In this document: in pieces, positions 25,462-33,201 of the stretch
Numbering within the stretch: the stretch's first letter is position 1
Layout: each line of letters begins with the position of its first letter
NCBI RefSeq assembly: GCF_041321155.1
Contig: NZ_JBGGWB010000001.1
Location: 1,995,501 to 2,059,500 of the forward strand
Direction: 5' to 3'
Origin: Sphingomonas sp. IW22
GTDB lineage: Bacteria > Pseudomonadota > Alphaproteobacteria > Sphingomonadales > Sphingomonadaceae
Length of the DNA: 64,000 nucleotides
The notes under the pieces: generated by a model
What the model was told of the DNA's origin: nothing
The model's input: only the letters and a program-made list of their open reading frames with translations
The model's database searches: none
Translations under genes and position numbers: made by a program

Positions 25462-28400
25462 GCCGTGGCTCCCGGTTCGGCGGCGGCGGCGGGCGGGTCG
25501 TTGCGCTTGCTTCGGCGGGTGCGCGCCGACAGCCAGTCACCGAACTTGCGGCTGATGACGTAGAAGGCGGGGGTGAAGACAAGACCGAATACGGTCACGC
25601 CGATCATGCCAAAGAACACCGCCACACCCAGCGCGCGGCGCATTTCCGCACCGGGACCGGTCCCGATCACCAGCGGCAGCACGCCAAGGATGAACGCGAT
25701 CGATGTCATCAGGATGGGGCGCAGACGCTGTGCGGCGGCGTGCCGCGCGGCCTCCAGCAATTCCTGACCCTCTTCCTCATTCTGCTTCGCGAATTCGACA
25801 ATCAGGATCGCGTTCTTGGCGGCCAGGCCGATCAGCACGACCAGACCAATCTGCGTCAGGATGTTGTTGTCCATCCCCATCAGATTGACGCCCAGCATCG
25901 CCGCCAAGAGGCACATCGGCACGATCAGGATGACCGCGAACGGCAGCACCAGGCTTTCGTAATTCGCCGCCAGCAGCAGGAAGACGAACAGCACCGCCAA
26001 GCCAAAGGCGATCAGGCCGGTATTGCCCGCCTGCTTCTGCTGGAAGGCAAGCTCGGTCCATTCGAACGACATGCCGTCCGGCAGCGTTTCGGCGGCGATC
26101 CGCTCCATCGCGGCCAGCGACTGGCCCGATGAGAAGCCCGGCACCGTATCGCCCTGCAATTCGGCCGAGGGATACAGATTATATCGGACCACGCGGTAGG
26201 GGCCGCTGTCGTCACGCACCGTCATCACCGCATCCAGCGGCACCATCGCCCCCGACGCGGAGCGCGTCCGCAGGCGGCCGATGTCCGACGTTTCGTCGCG
26301 ATAGGGCGCATCGGCCTGTGCCGTCACGCGGAAGGTTCGGCCCAGCAGGTTGAAGTCGTTGATGTAGGTCGAGCCGAGATAGGTGCCCATGGTCGCAAAG
26401 ATGTTGCTGACGGGCACACCCAGTTGCTCGGCCCGCTCACGATCGACATCGGCGAACAGGCGCGGCGTGCGCGTGTTGAACAGGGAGAAGGCACCCGCAA
26501 TGCCGGGGGTCTGGTTGGCCTTCATCATCATGCCGAACGCGGCAGCCTCAAGCGCCTGATAACCGCGGTTTTCACGATCCTCGATCATCATCTTCCAGCC
26601 GCCGCCGGTGCCGATGCCCTGAACGGGCGGCGGCGGGATGACCAGCAACAGGCCTTCGTTGAACTTGGACAGCGCGCCGCGAAGCTGATTGGCGATCTCC
26701 TCGGCCGGGGCGCGTTCGGCGTGCGGCTTCATGGTAATGAACATCGCCGCCGTGTTCGGCGCGGTCGAGAAACTGGTCCCGTCCAGGCCGACCAGCATCA
26801 CCGTGTTCAGGGTGCCGGGTACCTGCCGCACTTCCTTGTCCACGCGCAGCATCATGTCGGTCGTGCGCTGAAGCGACGCGCCCGGCGGAAGCTGAGCGGC
26901 GGTGATCAGATAACCCTGGTCCTGCGACGGGATGAAGCCGGTCGGCGTGGCATAGAAACGCCAGCCCGCCAGCGCGATCAACAGGACATAGGCGATGACA
27001 ATCACGCCCAGCATCCGCACCGCGCGCGCGGTAAAGCGGCCATAACGATCCGCCAGCCAATCGAAGCCGCGATTGAAGCCGCGCGCGAACCGGCCGGGCA
27101 GGCCGCGCCAGCCACGGCGCGGTTCGGCATCGTGGCGCTTGGGCTTCAGGATCAGCGCCGACATGGCGGGCGACAGAGTCAGCGACACCAGTGCCGAAAT
27201 TGCGGTCGCCGACACGATGGTCAGCGCGAACTGCTTGTAGAACTCGCCCGAAATGCCGGGGATGAACATGGTCGGCACGAACACGCCGCACAGCACCAGC
27301 GCAATCGCGATAAGCGCGCCAGCCACCTCGTCCATCGTCTCATGCGCGGCCTGAAGCGGGGACAGGCCCTTTTCTTCCATCAGCCGCTCGACATTCTCGA
27401 CCACGACGATGGCGTCGTCGACGACGATGCCGATCGCCAGCACCATGCCGAACAGCGACAGATTGTTGAGCGAGTAGCCAAAGCCCGCCAGCACCGCCAG
27501 GCTGCCCAGCAGCGAGACCGGAATGGCAATGATCGGAATGATCGCCGCGCGCCAGCTTTGCAGGAAGATCAGCACGACCAGGCTGACGAGCACGATGGCT
27601 TCGATCAGCGTATGCACCACCGCGTCGATCGACGCCGAGATATATTCCGTCGGGTTGTACGGGATCGAATAGGTCATGCCCGGCGGGAAGGATGCCTTGG
27701 CCGCATCCAGCTCCGCAATCACGGCATCCGCAGCCGCCAGTGCGTTCGATCCGGGTAGCTGGCTGATCGCCACTGCCGTCACCGGTGTACCGTTCAGATA
27801 GGCATTGATGGCGTAGGTTTCGGCACCCAGCTCGACCCGCGCCACGTCGCGGACCCGCGTCATGGCGCCGCTTTGGTCGCGCTTGATGATGATGTCGCCA
27901 AATTGTTCGGGCGTGGTCAGGCGCCCTTCGGTCTGGACGCCCAGCTGGAAGGCTGCGCCGCCCTTGCCGGTGAAGGGGGGCTGGCCGACCGCACCGGCAG
28001 CAACCTGAACATTCTGCCCGCGAATGGCGGTCGCGATCTCGTCGACGGTCAGGTTGCGCGCGGCGGCAAGATCGGGGTCGATCCAGATCCGCATATTATA
28101 GTCGCGCCCGCCAAAGCTCTGCGCGTTGCCCACGCCCTGTACACGCGCCAGCCGGTCGACGACCTGCGTGCCGACATAGTTGGAGACATATTCCTGGCTG
28201 AGCGAGCCGTCCGGCGAATAGAACATCGCCACCATCAGGAAGTCAGGCGAGTTCTTGAGCGTCGTCACGCCGATCTGGCGCGTCTGTTCGGGCAGACGCG
28301 GTTCGGCGGAGGCGACGCGGTTCTGGACCAGCACCTGTGCCTGATCGGCGTCGGTGCCCTGTCCAAAGGTCACGGTGATCTGAAGCTGTCCGTCGCCCGT

Positions 28401-28652
28401 GGAGGACGAGGACATGTAGATCATGTTTTCAACGCCGTTGATCGCTTCCTCAAGCGGGGCAGCGACGGTTTCGGCCAGCGTTTCGGCGCTGGCGCCGGGG
28501 AACTGGGCCGACACCACGACCGTTGGCGGCGCGATTTCCGGATATTGGGTGATCGGCAGCGTGGGCAGCGCCACCATGCCGAACACCAGGATCAGGATCG
28601 ACAGGACCGCCGCAAAGATCGGGCGGTCGATGAAGAAATGCGGGAAGCGCAT
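25458..28652 (-). CDS. RND efflux pump, HAE1 family (AcrB/MexB-like)
   Basis: Proton-driven inner-membrane exporter of hydrophobic and amphiphilic compounds, working as a trimer with the neighbouring adaptor and channel. The 1064 residues show the AcrB layout: N-terminal helix in FFIDRPIFAAVLSILI, porter segments (YMSSSSTGDGQ, RVQGVGNAQSFG), the proton-relay Asp pair in GIVVDDAIVVVENVERLM, and the Lys in GLAAKNAILIVEFAKQ. Substrate range cannot be read from sequence. It starts one base after the adaptor stop. Confidence 0.96.
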   Translation of the reverse strand: MRFPHFFIDRPIFAAVLSILILVFGMVALPTLPITQYPEIAPPTVVVSAQFPGASAETLAETVAAPLEEAINGVENMIYMSSSSTGDGQLQITVTFGQGTDADQAQVLVQNRVASAEPRLPEQTRQIGVTTLKNSPDFLMVAMFYSPDGSLSQEYVSNYVGTQVVDRLARVQGVGNAQSFGGRDYNMRIWIDPDLAAARNLTVDEIATAIRGQNVQVAAGAVGQPPFTGKGGAAFQLGVQTEGRLTTPEQFGDIIIKRDQSGAMTRVRDVARVELGAETYAINAYLNGTPVTAVAISQLPGSNALAAADAVIAELDAAKASFPPGMTYSIPYNPTEYISASIDAVVHTLIEAIVLVSLVVLIFLQSWRAAIIPIIAIPVSLLGSLAVLAGFGYSLNNLSLFGMVLAIGIVVDDAIVVVENVERLMEEKGLSPLQAAHETMDEVAGALIAIALVLCGVFVPTMFIPGISGEFYKQFALTIVSATAISALVSLTLSPAMSALILKPKRHDAEPRRGWRGLPGRFARGFNRGFDWLADRYGRFTARAVRMLGVIVIAYVLLIALAGWRFYATPTGFIPSQDQGYLITAAQLPPGASLQRTTDMMLRVDKEVRQVPGTLNTVMLVGLDGTSFSTAPNTAAMFITMKPHAERAPAEEIANQLRGALSKFNEGLLLVIPPPPVQGIGTGGGWKMMIEDRENRGYQALEAAAFGMMMKANQTPGIAGAFSLFNTRTPRLFADVDRERAEQLGVPVSNIFATMGTYLGSTYINDFNLLGRTFRVTAQADAPYRDETSDIGRLRTRSASGAMVPLDAVMTVRDDSGPYRVVRYNLYPSAELQGDTVPGFSSGQSLAAMERIAAETLPDGMSFEWTELAFQQKQAGNTGLIAFGLAVLFVFLLLAANYESLVLPFAVILIVPMCLLAAMLGVNLMGMDNNILTQIGLVVLIGLAAKNAILIVEFAKQNEEEGQELLEAARHAAAQRLRPILMTSIAFILGVLPLVIGTGPGAEMRRALGVAVFFGMIGVTVFGLVFTPAFYVISRKFGDWLSARTRRSKRNDPPAAAAEPGATA

Positions 28653-28653
28653 G

Positions 28654-29880
28654 TCAGTTCGCCTGGCTGGCGTCGGCGGCGGGCGGCGTCGTCAACGGTT
28701 GCGAGGCGGGGGCAACGCCCTGTGGCTGGGCCTTGATCTGCGTCAGCTTGGCCTGGACCTGCATTCCCGGCTGGAGCGAAGTCAGCCCTTGAACGACGAC
28801 GCGGTCCTTGGGCGTCAGGCCATCCTTGATTACGCGCAGCCCATCGGCGGGCGGGCCGGTGACGACTGGGCGCGGCGCGACCTTTCCATCCTGCCCAACC
28901 ACATAGACGATCTTTCGCGCCTGATCGGTGACGATCGCGGTGTCGGGGATCAGCAACGCGCGATAGCTGCCGGAACCGAGCAGGCGGGCGCGTCCGAACA
29001 TGCCGGGGGTCAGGAAGCCGTCGGGATTCTGGATGACGGAATGGGCGCGGATCGTGCCCGAATTGGGGTCGATCGCATTGTCGACGAAATCCATGCGGCC
29101 GCGCCAGTTATAGCCGCTTTCGTCGGCCAGCTGGACCTCGACGGGGTTGCCCGCGTCGCGCGAGGACGAACGCTCACCGTTCTGATCCTGACGGCGATAC
29201 TTCAGGTAAAAGCTCTCCGCCCCGTCAAAGGTGAACCAGATCGGATTGGTGGACACCACGCGGGTCAGGACGGTCTGCCCCTCCTGCACGAAGTTGCCCT
29301 TGCTGACCCGGCGATTTGAAACCCGCCCGGCAATGGGCGAGCGTACGGTGGTGAAACCAAGGTTGAGCTCGGCCGTTTCCACCTGAGCGCGGGCGGCCTC
29401 CAGGTCTGCGGCTGCGGTGCGGACATTCGCCTGATTCTGCTCGAATTCCTCGCGGCTGACAGCCTGTGCCTTCAGCAGGCTTTCCGAACGGCTGGAGACC
29501 GAACGCGCGTTCGCCAGCGTCGCCTCGGCGCGTTGAACCTGCGCCCGTGCATTCGCCAGCGCCGCCCGATAGGGGCGCGGATCGATGATGAACAGCGGCT
29601 GGCCCTGCGACACCCGCTGGCCATCGGCGAACAGAACGCTTTGGATCGTGCCGGTTGCGCGAGGGCGTATCTCGGCGTCCTGGATCGCTTCGAACCGGCC
29701 GACATATTCGTCCCAATCTACCACGTCGCGTTCGATCGGCGTTGCGACCTGAACCTGGGGCGGGGGCGGGGCCTGTTGCGGCTCGGCACCGCCACAAGCA
29801 GACAATGCAAGCAGCGCGAGCGCCGGCAGCGCAGTACCGACGTGAATCATCCGGCCAGCAAGGGGAAGCGGCGTTCGCAT
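28654..29880 (-). CDS. RND efflux periplasmic adaptor (membrane fusion protein)
   Basis: Periplasmic lipoprotein that bridges pump and outer-membrane channel. The 408-residue protein has a lipoprotein-type signal with Cys29 (LLALSACGG), then a Pro-rich segment, a barrel-sandwich hybrid (FADGQRVSQGQPLFIID), a coiled-coil hairpin of about 70 residues and the second lipoyl half (LGFTTVRSPIAGRVS), then beta-barrel and membrane-proximal domains, as in AcrA/MexA. The ATG at 29880 fits the signal peptide; upstream in-frame sequence lacks homology. First gene of the operon. Confidence 0.94.
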   Translation of the reverse strand: MRTPLPLAGRMIHVGTALPALALLALSACGGAEPQQAPPPPQVQVATPIERDVVDWDEYVGRFEAIQDAEIRPRATGTIQSVLFADGQRVSQGQPLFIIDPRPYRAALANARAQVQRAEATLANARSVSSRSESLLKAQAVSREEFEQNQANVRTAAADLEAARAQVETAELNLGFTTVRSPIAGRVSNRRVSKGNFVQEGQTVLTRVVSTNPIWFTFDGAESFYLKYRRQDQNGERSSSRDAGNPVEVQLADESGYNWRGRMDFVDNAIDPNSGTIRAHSVIQNPDGFLTPGMFGRARLLGSGSYRALLIPDTAIVTDQARKIVYVVGQDGKVAPRPVVTGPPADGLRVIKDGLTPKDRVVVQGLTSLQPGMQVQAKLTQIKAQPQGVAPASQPLTTPPAADASQAN

Positions 29881-29964
29881 GCGTTTGGAATCCCTTTTTC
29901 GTGGACGCTCTGCGGCGTCTTGACGCGCGTTAAGTGCGAACCGGAGTTTATCATTGCAACCCCC

Positions 29965-29990
29965 GGAACGAATTTTTGTACGCAGTCGTT
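29965..29990 (+). promoter_or_regulatory. EcfG-type general stress promoter match (GGAAC-N17-CGTT)
   Basis: GGAAC at 29965-29969 and CGTT at 29987-29990 with a 17-base spacer match the consensus reported for alphaproteobacterial EcfG sigma factors. It points toward fpr, giving a leader of about 180 bases. It could be a chance match. Confidence 0.45.
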
Positions 29991-30004
29991 CAAAAGCGAT
30001 GCAA
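29976..30004 (-). promoter_or_regulatory. Candidate sigma70 promoter of the RND operon
   Basis: On the minus strand TTGCAT (29999-30004) and GTACAA (29976-29981) are separated by 17 bases, with the start of transcription expected about 90 bases before the adaptor ATG. The -35 box lies within a palindrome. The -10 match is moderate. Confidence 0.35.
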
Positions 30005-30015
30005 TGCAGCATCGC
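29996..30015. promoter_or_regulatory. Palindrome GCGATGC-N6-GCATCGC, candidate operator
   Basis: Perfect 7-bp inverted repeat with a 6-base spacer, about 116 bases before the adaptor start. It overlaps the proposed -35 box of the efflux operon and the expected start site of the fpr-directed stress promoter, a position suited to a repressor (TetR- or MarR-like). No cognate regulator gene is in the window. Confidence 0.45.
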
Positions 30016-30170
30016 GCGTTCTCGGACATGAGCAAAGTTTGCGAGCGGCTCGCAATTGTGCCAAGGCATAGCCCGTACCGGTAAAGACAAACTGTCTTGC
30101 GCCACATCAGCGCGGACGCCATGTCGCCGGCTTCACCCGTATCGCGCCCACTAGGGTGCCCTGCCGAAAC

Positions 30171-30183
30171 GGAGCCAATCTTG
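30171..30183 (+). promoter_or_regulatory. Ribosome binding site supporting the TTG start of fpr
   Basis: GGAG at 30171-30174 stands six bases before TTG at 30181. No comparable site precedes the in-frame start at 30097, so this site decides the start. Confidence 0.55.
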
Positions 30184-30996
30184 AACGCGCCCGCCCGTCT
30201 GCCGATCATCCAGCCCCCCCATGCCGCGTTCGACGTGGTCAAGGTCCTGTGGGTCCGCCACTGGAACGAGCATCTGTTCAGCCTGGCGGTCGAACGGCCG
30301 CAAAGCTTCCGTTTCCGTTCCGGCGAATTCGTGATGCTGGGTATGGAGGTCGAGGGTAAGCCGCTGATGCGCGCCTATTCGATCGCCAGCGCCGCCTGGG
30401 CCGAGGAAGTCGAGTTTCTTTCGATCAAGGTCGAGGACGGCCCGCTGACTTCACGCCTGCAACTGGTGGGCGAGGGTGACGAGCTGTATCTTGGCCGCAA
30501 GCCTACCGGCACGCTGGTGACCGACGCGCTGCGTCCGGGTAAGCGGCTGTTCCTACTGTCGACGGGCACGGGCCTTGCGCCCTTCCTCAGCCTGATTCGC
30601 GATCCCGACACCTATGAACGGTTCGAGCAGGTGGTCGTGGTGCATTCGGTCCGCCGCGTCAGCGACCTGGCGTTTCAAGAAGAGCTGACCGCGCGCCTGG
30701 CGGACGATCCGCTGGTCGGCGAACAGGCGGCGGCACAGCTTCATTATGTGCCGACCTGCACACGCGAACCCTTTACCAATCAGGGTCGCATCCAGAACCT
30801 GATCGAGGACGGCAAGCTGTTCGCCGATCCGATCAAGGGCCCCAATGGCTTCGACCCTGCCGAAGACCGCATCATGCTGTGCGGCTCGACAGCGATGATC
30901 AACGAATTTGCCAAGCGGTTCGAAGAGACGGGTTTCGAAGAGGGCTCGAACGCGCGCCCGGCCGATTTCGTCATCGAACGGGCGTTTGTCGGCTGA
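30181..30996 (+). CDS. fpr: Ferredoxin--NADP(+) reductase
   Basis: FAD enzyme transferring electrons between NADPH and ferredoxin or flavodoxin, linked to redox homeostasis and iron-sulfur metabolism. The FAD motif RAYSIASA, the flavin/NADP segment STGTGLAPFLSLIRDP, the LCGSTAMI NADP site and a C-terminus ending VERAFVG-like (FVIERAFVG) are typical of the bacterial Fpr subclass. From the TTG at 30181 the protein is 271 residues, near the usual 257-270. A stress-type promoter match lies upstream, and a hairpin (31009-31042) follows. Confidence 0.92.
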   Translation: MNAPARLPIIQPPHAAFDVVKVLWVRHWNEHLFSLAVERPQSFRFRSGEFVMLGMEVEGKPLMRAYSIASAAWAEEVEFLSIKVEDGPLTSRLQLVGEGDELYLGRKPTGTLVTDALRPGKRLFLLSTGTGLAPFLSLIRDPDTYERFEQVVVVHSVRRVSDLAFQEELTARLADDPLVGEQAAAQLHYVPTCTREPFTNQGRIQNLIEDGKLFADPIKGPNGFDPAEDRIMLCGSTAMINEFAKRFEETGFEEGSNARPADFVIERAFVG

Positions 30997-31008
30997 TCCG
31001 ACGGACAG

Positions 31009-31042
31009 GCGGGTTGGGCGGAAAAAAATCTGCTCAACCCGC
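31009..31042 (+). terminator. Hairpin after fpr
   Basis: An 11-bp stem (GCGGGTTGGGC / GCTCAACCCGC, one G-T pair) with a 12-base A-rich loop, directly after fpr and just before the tRNA promoter. No T tract follows, so termination strength is uncertain. Confidence 0.5.
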
Positions 31043-31072
31043 TTGCAAGAAGTGAAAAGGCGTTGCTATAGG
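31043..31072 (+). promoter_or_regulatory. Promoter of tRNA-Asn
   Basis: TTGCAA (31043-31048) and TATAGG (31067-31072) with an 18-base spacer lie 42 bases upstream of the tRNA. The boxes fit a sigma70-type promoter. Confidence 0.55.
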
Positions 31073-31113
31073 CGCGCCTCCGATGAGCCGGATGGCTCTC
31101 GGAAAGCAGGTGA

Positions 31114-31188
31114 TCCCTGATAGCTCAGCGGTAGAGCTCTCGACTGTTAATCGAGCGGCCGTAGGTTCGAATCCTACTCAGGGAGCCA
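31114..31188 (+). tRNA. tRNA-Asn (GUU)
   Basis: Complete cloverleaf: acceptor TCCCTGA / TCAGGGA, D-arm GCTC-AGCGGTA-GAGC, anticodon stem CTCGA / TCGAG with loop CTGTTAA and anticodon GTT at 31146-31148, T-arm GTAGG-TTCGAAT-CCTAC, discriminator G at 31185 and an encoded CCA at 31186-31188. It reads AAC and AAU codons. No integrated element is seen at its 3' end. Confidence 0.98.
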
Positions 31189-31328
31189 CCTTCTTCAAAC
31201 GGATGACGAAGGATCGGATCGACGATCACGCATCCGCCCGGCCTTTGATGGCCGCCTCCGCTTCCCGACATATTGATTGAAGCCATCTGCCGGGACCTGG
31301 TTCACGACGCTGTCTTGCTGCTCGCGGA

Positions 31329-32105
31329 TCAGGCGATGAACTGTTCCATCGTGATTCGGTCGTCCAGCGCATGTTCGGGATCGAACATGATCGTCAGGTC
31401 GCGGATATGGTCGATTGCGATTTCAACCCGCGACACATCGCGCACTTCGCGCTGGTCTGCGACCGCGCTGACGGGACGCTTGTCCGCTTCCAATACGGTC
31501 AGTGAGATCCGCGCCTTTTCCGGCAGGATGGCGCCGCGCCAGCGGCGCGGGCGAAAGGGGCTGATCGGCGTCAAGGCAATCAGCTTGGACTCCAAAGGCA
31601 GGATTGGACCATTGGCGGACAGATTATAGGCGGTCGACCCGGCGGGCGTCGCGACCAGGATGCCGTCGCAGACCAGTTCGGGCATCACGACCCGGTCATT
31701 CACCTCGACCAGCAGCTTGGCCGTTTGCCGCGTTTCGCGCAGCAACGATACTTCGTTGATGGCGGGCAGGACATGACGCTCGCCGTCGATCGTGGTGGCA
31801 GTCATCAGCAGGGGTGAAACGCGAAACGGACGCGCGCGCTCGATTCGGTCGTCCAGCCCGGGTAGCCGCCATTCGTTCATCAGAAAGCCGACCGTGCCCA
31901 GGTTCATGCCGAATGCAGGCAGGATCCGTCGCCTCTCCAGCATAGCGTGCAGCGTCTGCAACATGAAGCCGTCGCCGCCGAGCACGACCAGACTGTCGGC
32001 ATCAGGCAAATCTGCCCATTCATAACGCGACCGCAGGTCAGCGACGGCTGCCTGTGCGGGACTGGTGGGCGATGCAATCAGCGCGCTTCGACGAAAACGA
32101 GTCAT
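31329..32105 (-). CDS. nadK: NAD kinase
   Basis: Phosphorylates NAD to NADP with ATP or polyphosphate. The 258-residue protein contains the diagnostic VVLGGDGFML (GGDG at 43-46), the INEVSL segment with the conserved NE, and the glycine-rich TPAGSTAYNLSANGPI. It is somewhat short compared with enterobacterial NadK, as is normal in alphaproteobacteria. The ATG overlaps the moaA stop (ATGA), so NADP synthesis and molybdopterin synthesis genes share an mRNA. Confidence 0.95.
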   Translation of the reverse strand: MTRFRRSALIASPTSPAQAAVADLRSRYEWADLPDADSLVVLGGDGFMLQTLHAMLERRRILPAFGMNLGTVGFLMNEWRLPGLDDRIERARPFRVSPLLMTATTIDGERHVLPAINEVSLLRETRQTAKLLVEVNDRVVMPELVCDGILVATPAGSTAYNLSANGPILPLESKLIALTPISPFRPRRWRGAILPEKARISLTVLEADKRPVSAVADQREVRDVSRVEIAIDHIRDLTIMFDPEHALDDRITMEQFIA

Positions 32106-33100
32106 CCGCCAGTGACACTCATATGCCGCGCATGGGCCGGTGCCGATCCCGGCGTGATCGCAAAATCATGGGACAGGGGCTTTGACGCCATGGCCGCGTC
32201 GATGGCGGCATCAACCGCCGCCAGCCCGCCAGAGCGGATCGCCGCCTTCAGATCGACCGAATCGTCATGACCGAGGCAGGTGTAGAGCATCCCTTCGGTC
32301 GTCAGACGCACCCGGTTGCACCCCGCGCAGAAATTGCCGGTCAGCGGCGAAATCAGGCCCAGGCGCGTACCGCTGTCCCCGACGCGCCAGTATCGCGCGG
32401 GGCCGCCGCTGGAATGATCGTCGCGCTTCAACTCGAACCGTTTGCCCAAATCGGCCAGCACTTGCGTCAGCGGCAGGAAACGGTCGGCCCGATCCTCGTC
32501 GATATGGCCCACGGGCATGGTTTCGATGAGCGTCAGGTCGTGCCCCTGCGTCACGCACCAGTCGAGCAGGTCGGGCAGTTCTGCATCGTTCAGCCCCTTC
32601 AGCGCGACCGCGTTGATCTTGATTCGCAGCCCCGCCGCGCGGCCGGCGGCAATCCCGTCCAGCACCTGCTCGACATCGCCGTGCCGAGTGATGTGGTGGA
32701 AGGTCGCCGGGTCGCGGCTGTCCAGGCTGACATTGATGCGGCGCACCCCGGCTGCGACCAGCGTATCGGCATGATCGGCAAGCCGCGTCGCATTTGTCGT
32801 CATGGTGAGTTCGTCCAGGCCGTTGCCCACCGACCGGCCCAGTCGGCGGACGAGGTCCATGACGTCCCGCCGCACCAGCGGCTCGCCGCCCGTCAGCCGC
32901 ACCTTGGTCACGCCGCGCGCGATGAAGCGCTCGGTAATCAGCGCCAACTCCTCCAGGCTCAGCAGCGCCGAGCGTGGCAGAAATGTCATCTTTTCCGCCA
33001 TACAATAGCGGCAGCGAAGGTCGCAGCGGTCGGTGACCGACACACGGAGATAGCGGATGGCGCGGCCATGACGGTCGATAAGGGGTGCGTGCATCGTCAT
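32102..33100 (-). CDS. moaA: GTP 3',8-cyclase MoaA
   Basis: Radical SAM enzyme that with MoaC converts GTP to cyclic pyranopterin monophosphate, the first step of molybdenum cofactor synthesis. The SAM cluster motif is CDLRCRYC (Cys26, 30, 33); the second, C-terminal cluster shows in FCAGCNRVRL plus a later Cys in MLYTCLGH. The 332-residue protein ends in Gly-Gly (SVTGG), required in MoaA. moaC and moeA are 23 kb away in the window. It is divergent from an EAL-domain gene. Confidence 0.96.
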   Translation of the reverse strand: MTMHAPLIDRHGRAIRYLRVSVTDRCDLRCRYCMAEKMTFLPRSALLSLEELALITERFIARGVTKVRLTGGEPLVRRDVMDLVRRLGRSVGNGLDELTMTTNATRLADHADTLVAAGVRRINVSLDSRDPATFHHITRHGDVEQVLDGIAAGRAAGLRIKINAVALKGLNDAELPDLLDWCVTQGHDLTLIETMPVGHIDEDRADRFLPLTQVLADLGKRFELKRDDHSSGGPARYWRVGDSGTRLGLISPLTGNFCAGCNRVRLTTEGMLYTCLGHDDSVDLKAAIRSGGLAAVDAAIDAAMASKPLSHDFAITPGSAPAHARHMSVTGG

Positions 33101-33187
33101 GGAACGCGCAAACTAGGTCGCCGGTCCCTTTGCGACAAGCCCGGATTGGCGGAAGACATGTGGCGCGCTACACCGGCGCCTCCAGAG

Positions 33188-33201
33188 GGAGGGCAGGGTT
33201 G
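33188..33201 (+). promoter_or_regulatory. Ribosome binding site supporting a TTG start
   Basis: GGAGGG at 33188-33193 lies five bases before TTG at 33199, in a purine-rich run. It favours this start over the in-frame one at 33085, which would sit inside the start region of moaA. Confidence 0.5.

Larger units (their letters stand above)
29881..30180. other. Divergent regulatory region between RND operon and fpr
   Basis: This 300-base gap has no coding frame of note. It carries a 20-base palindrome, a plausible sigma70-type promoter for the efflux operon and a GGAAC-N17-CGTT match for the fpr direction, each listed separately. No regulator gene for the efflux operon lies next to it. Confidence 0.7.

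Noticed and set aside
26424..27758. Open frame of 444 codons on the plus strand opposite the RND pump
   Set aside because: The composition is rich in Arg, His and Gln as expected for an antisense shadow frame; the minus-strand gene is unmistakable.
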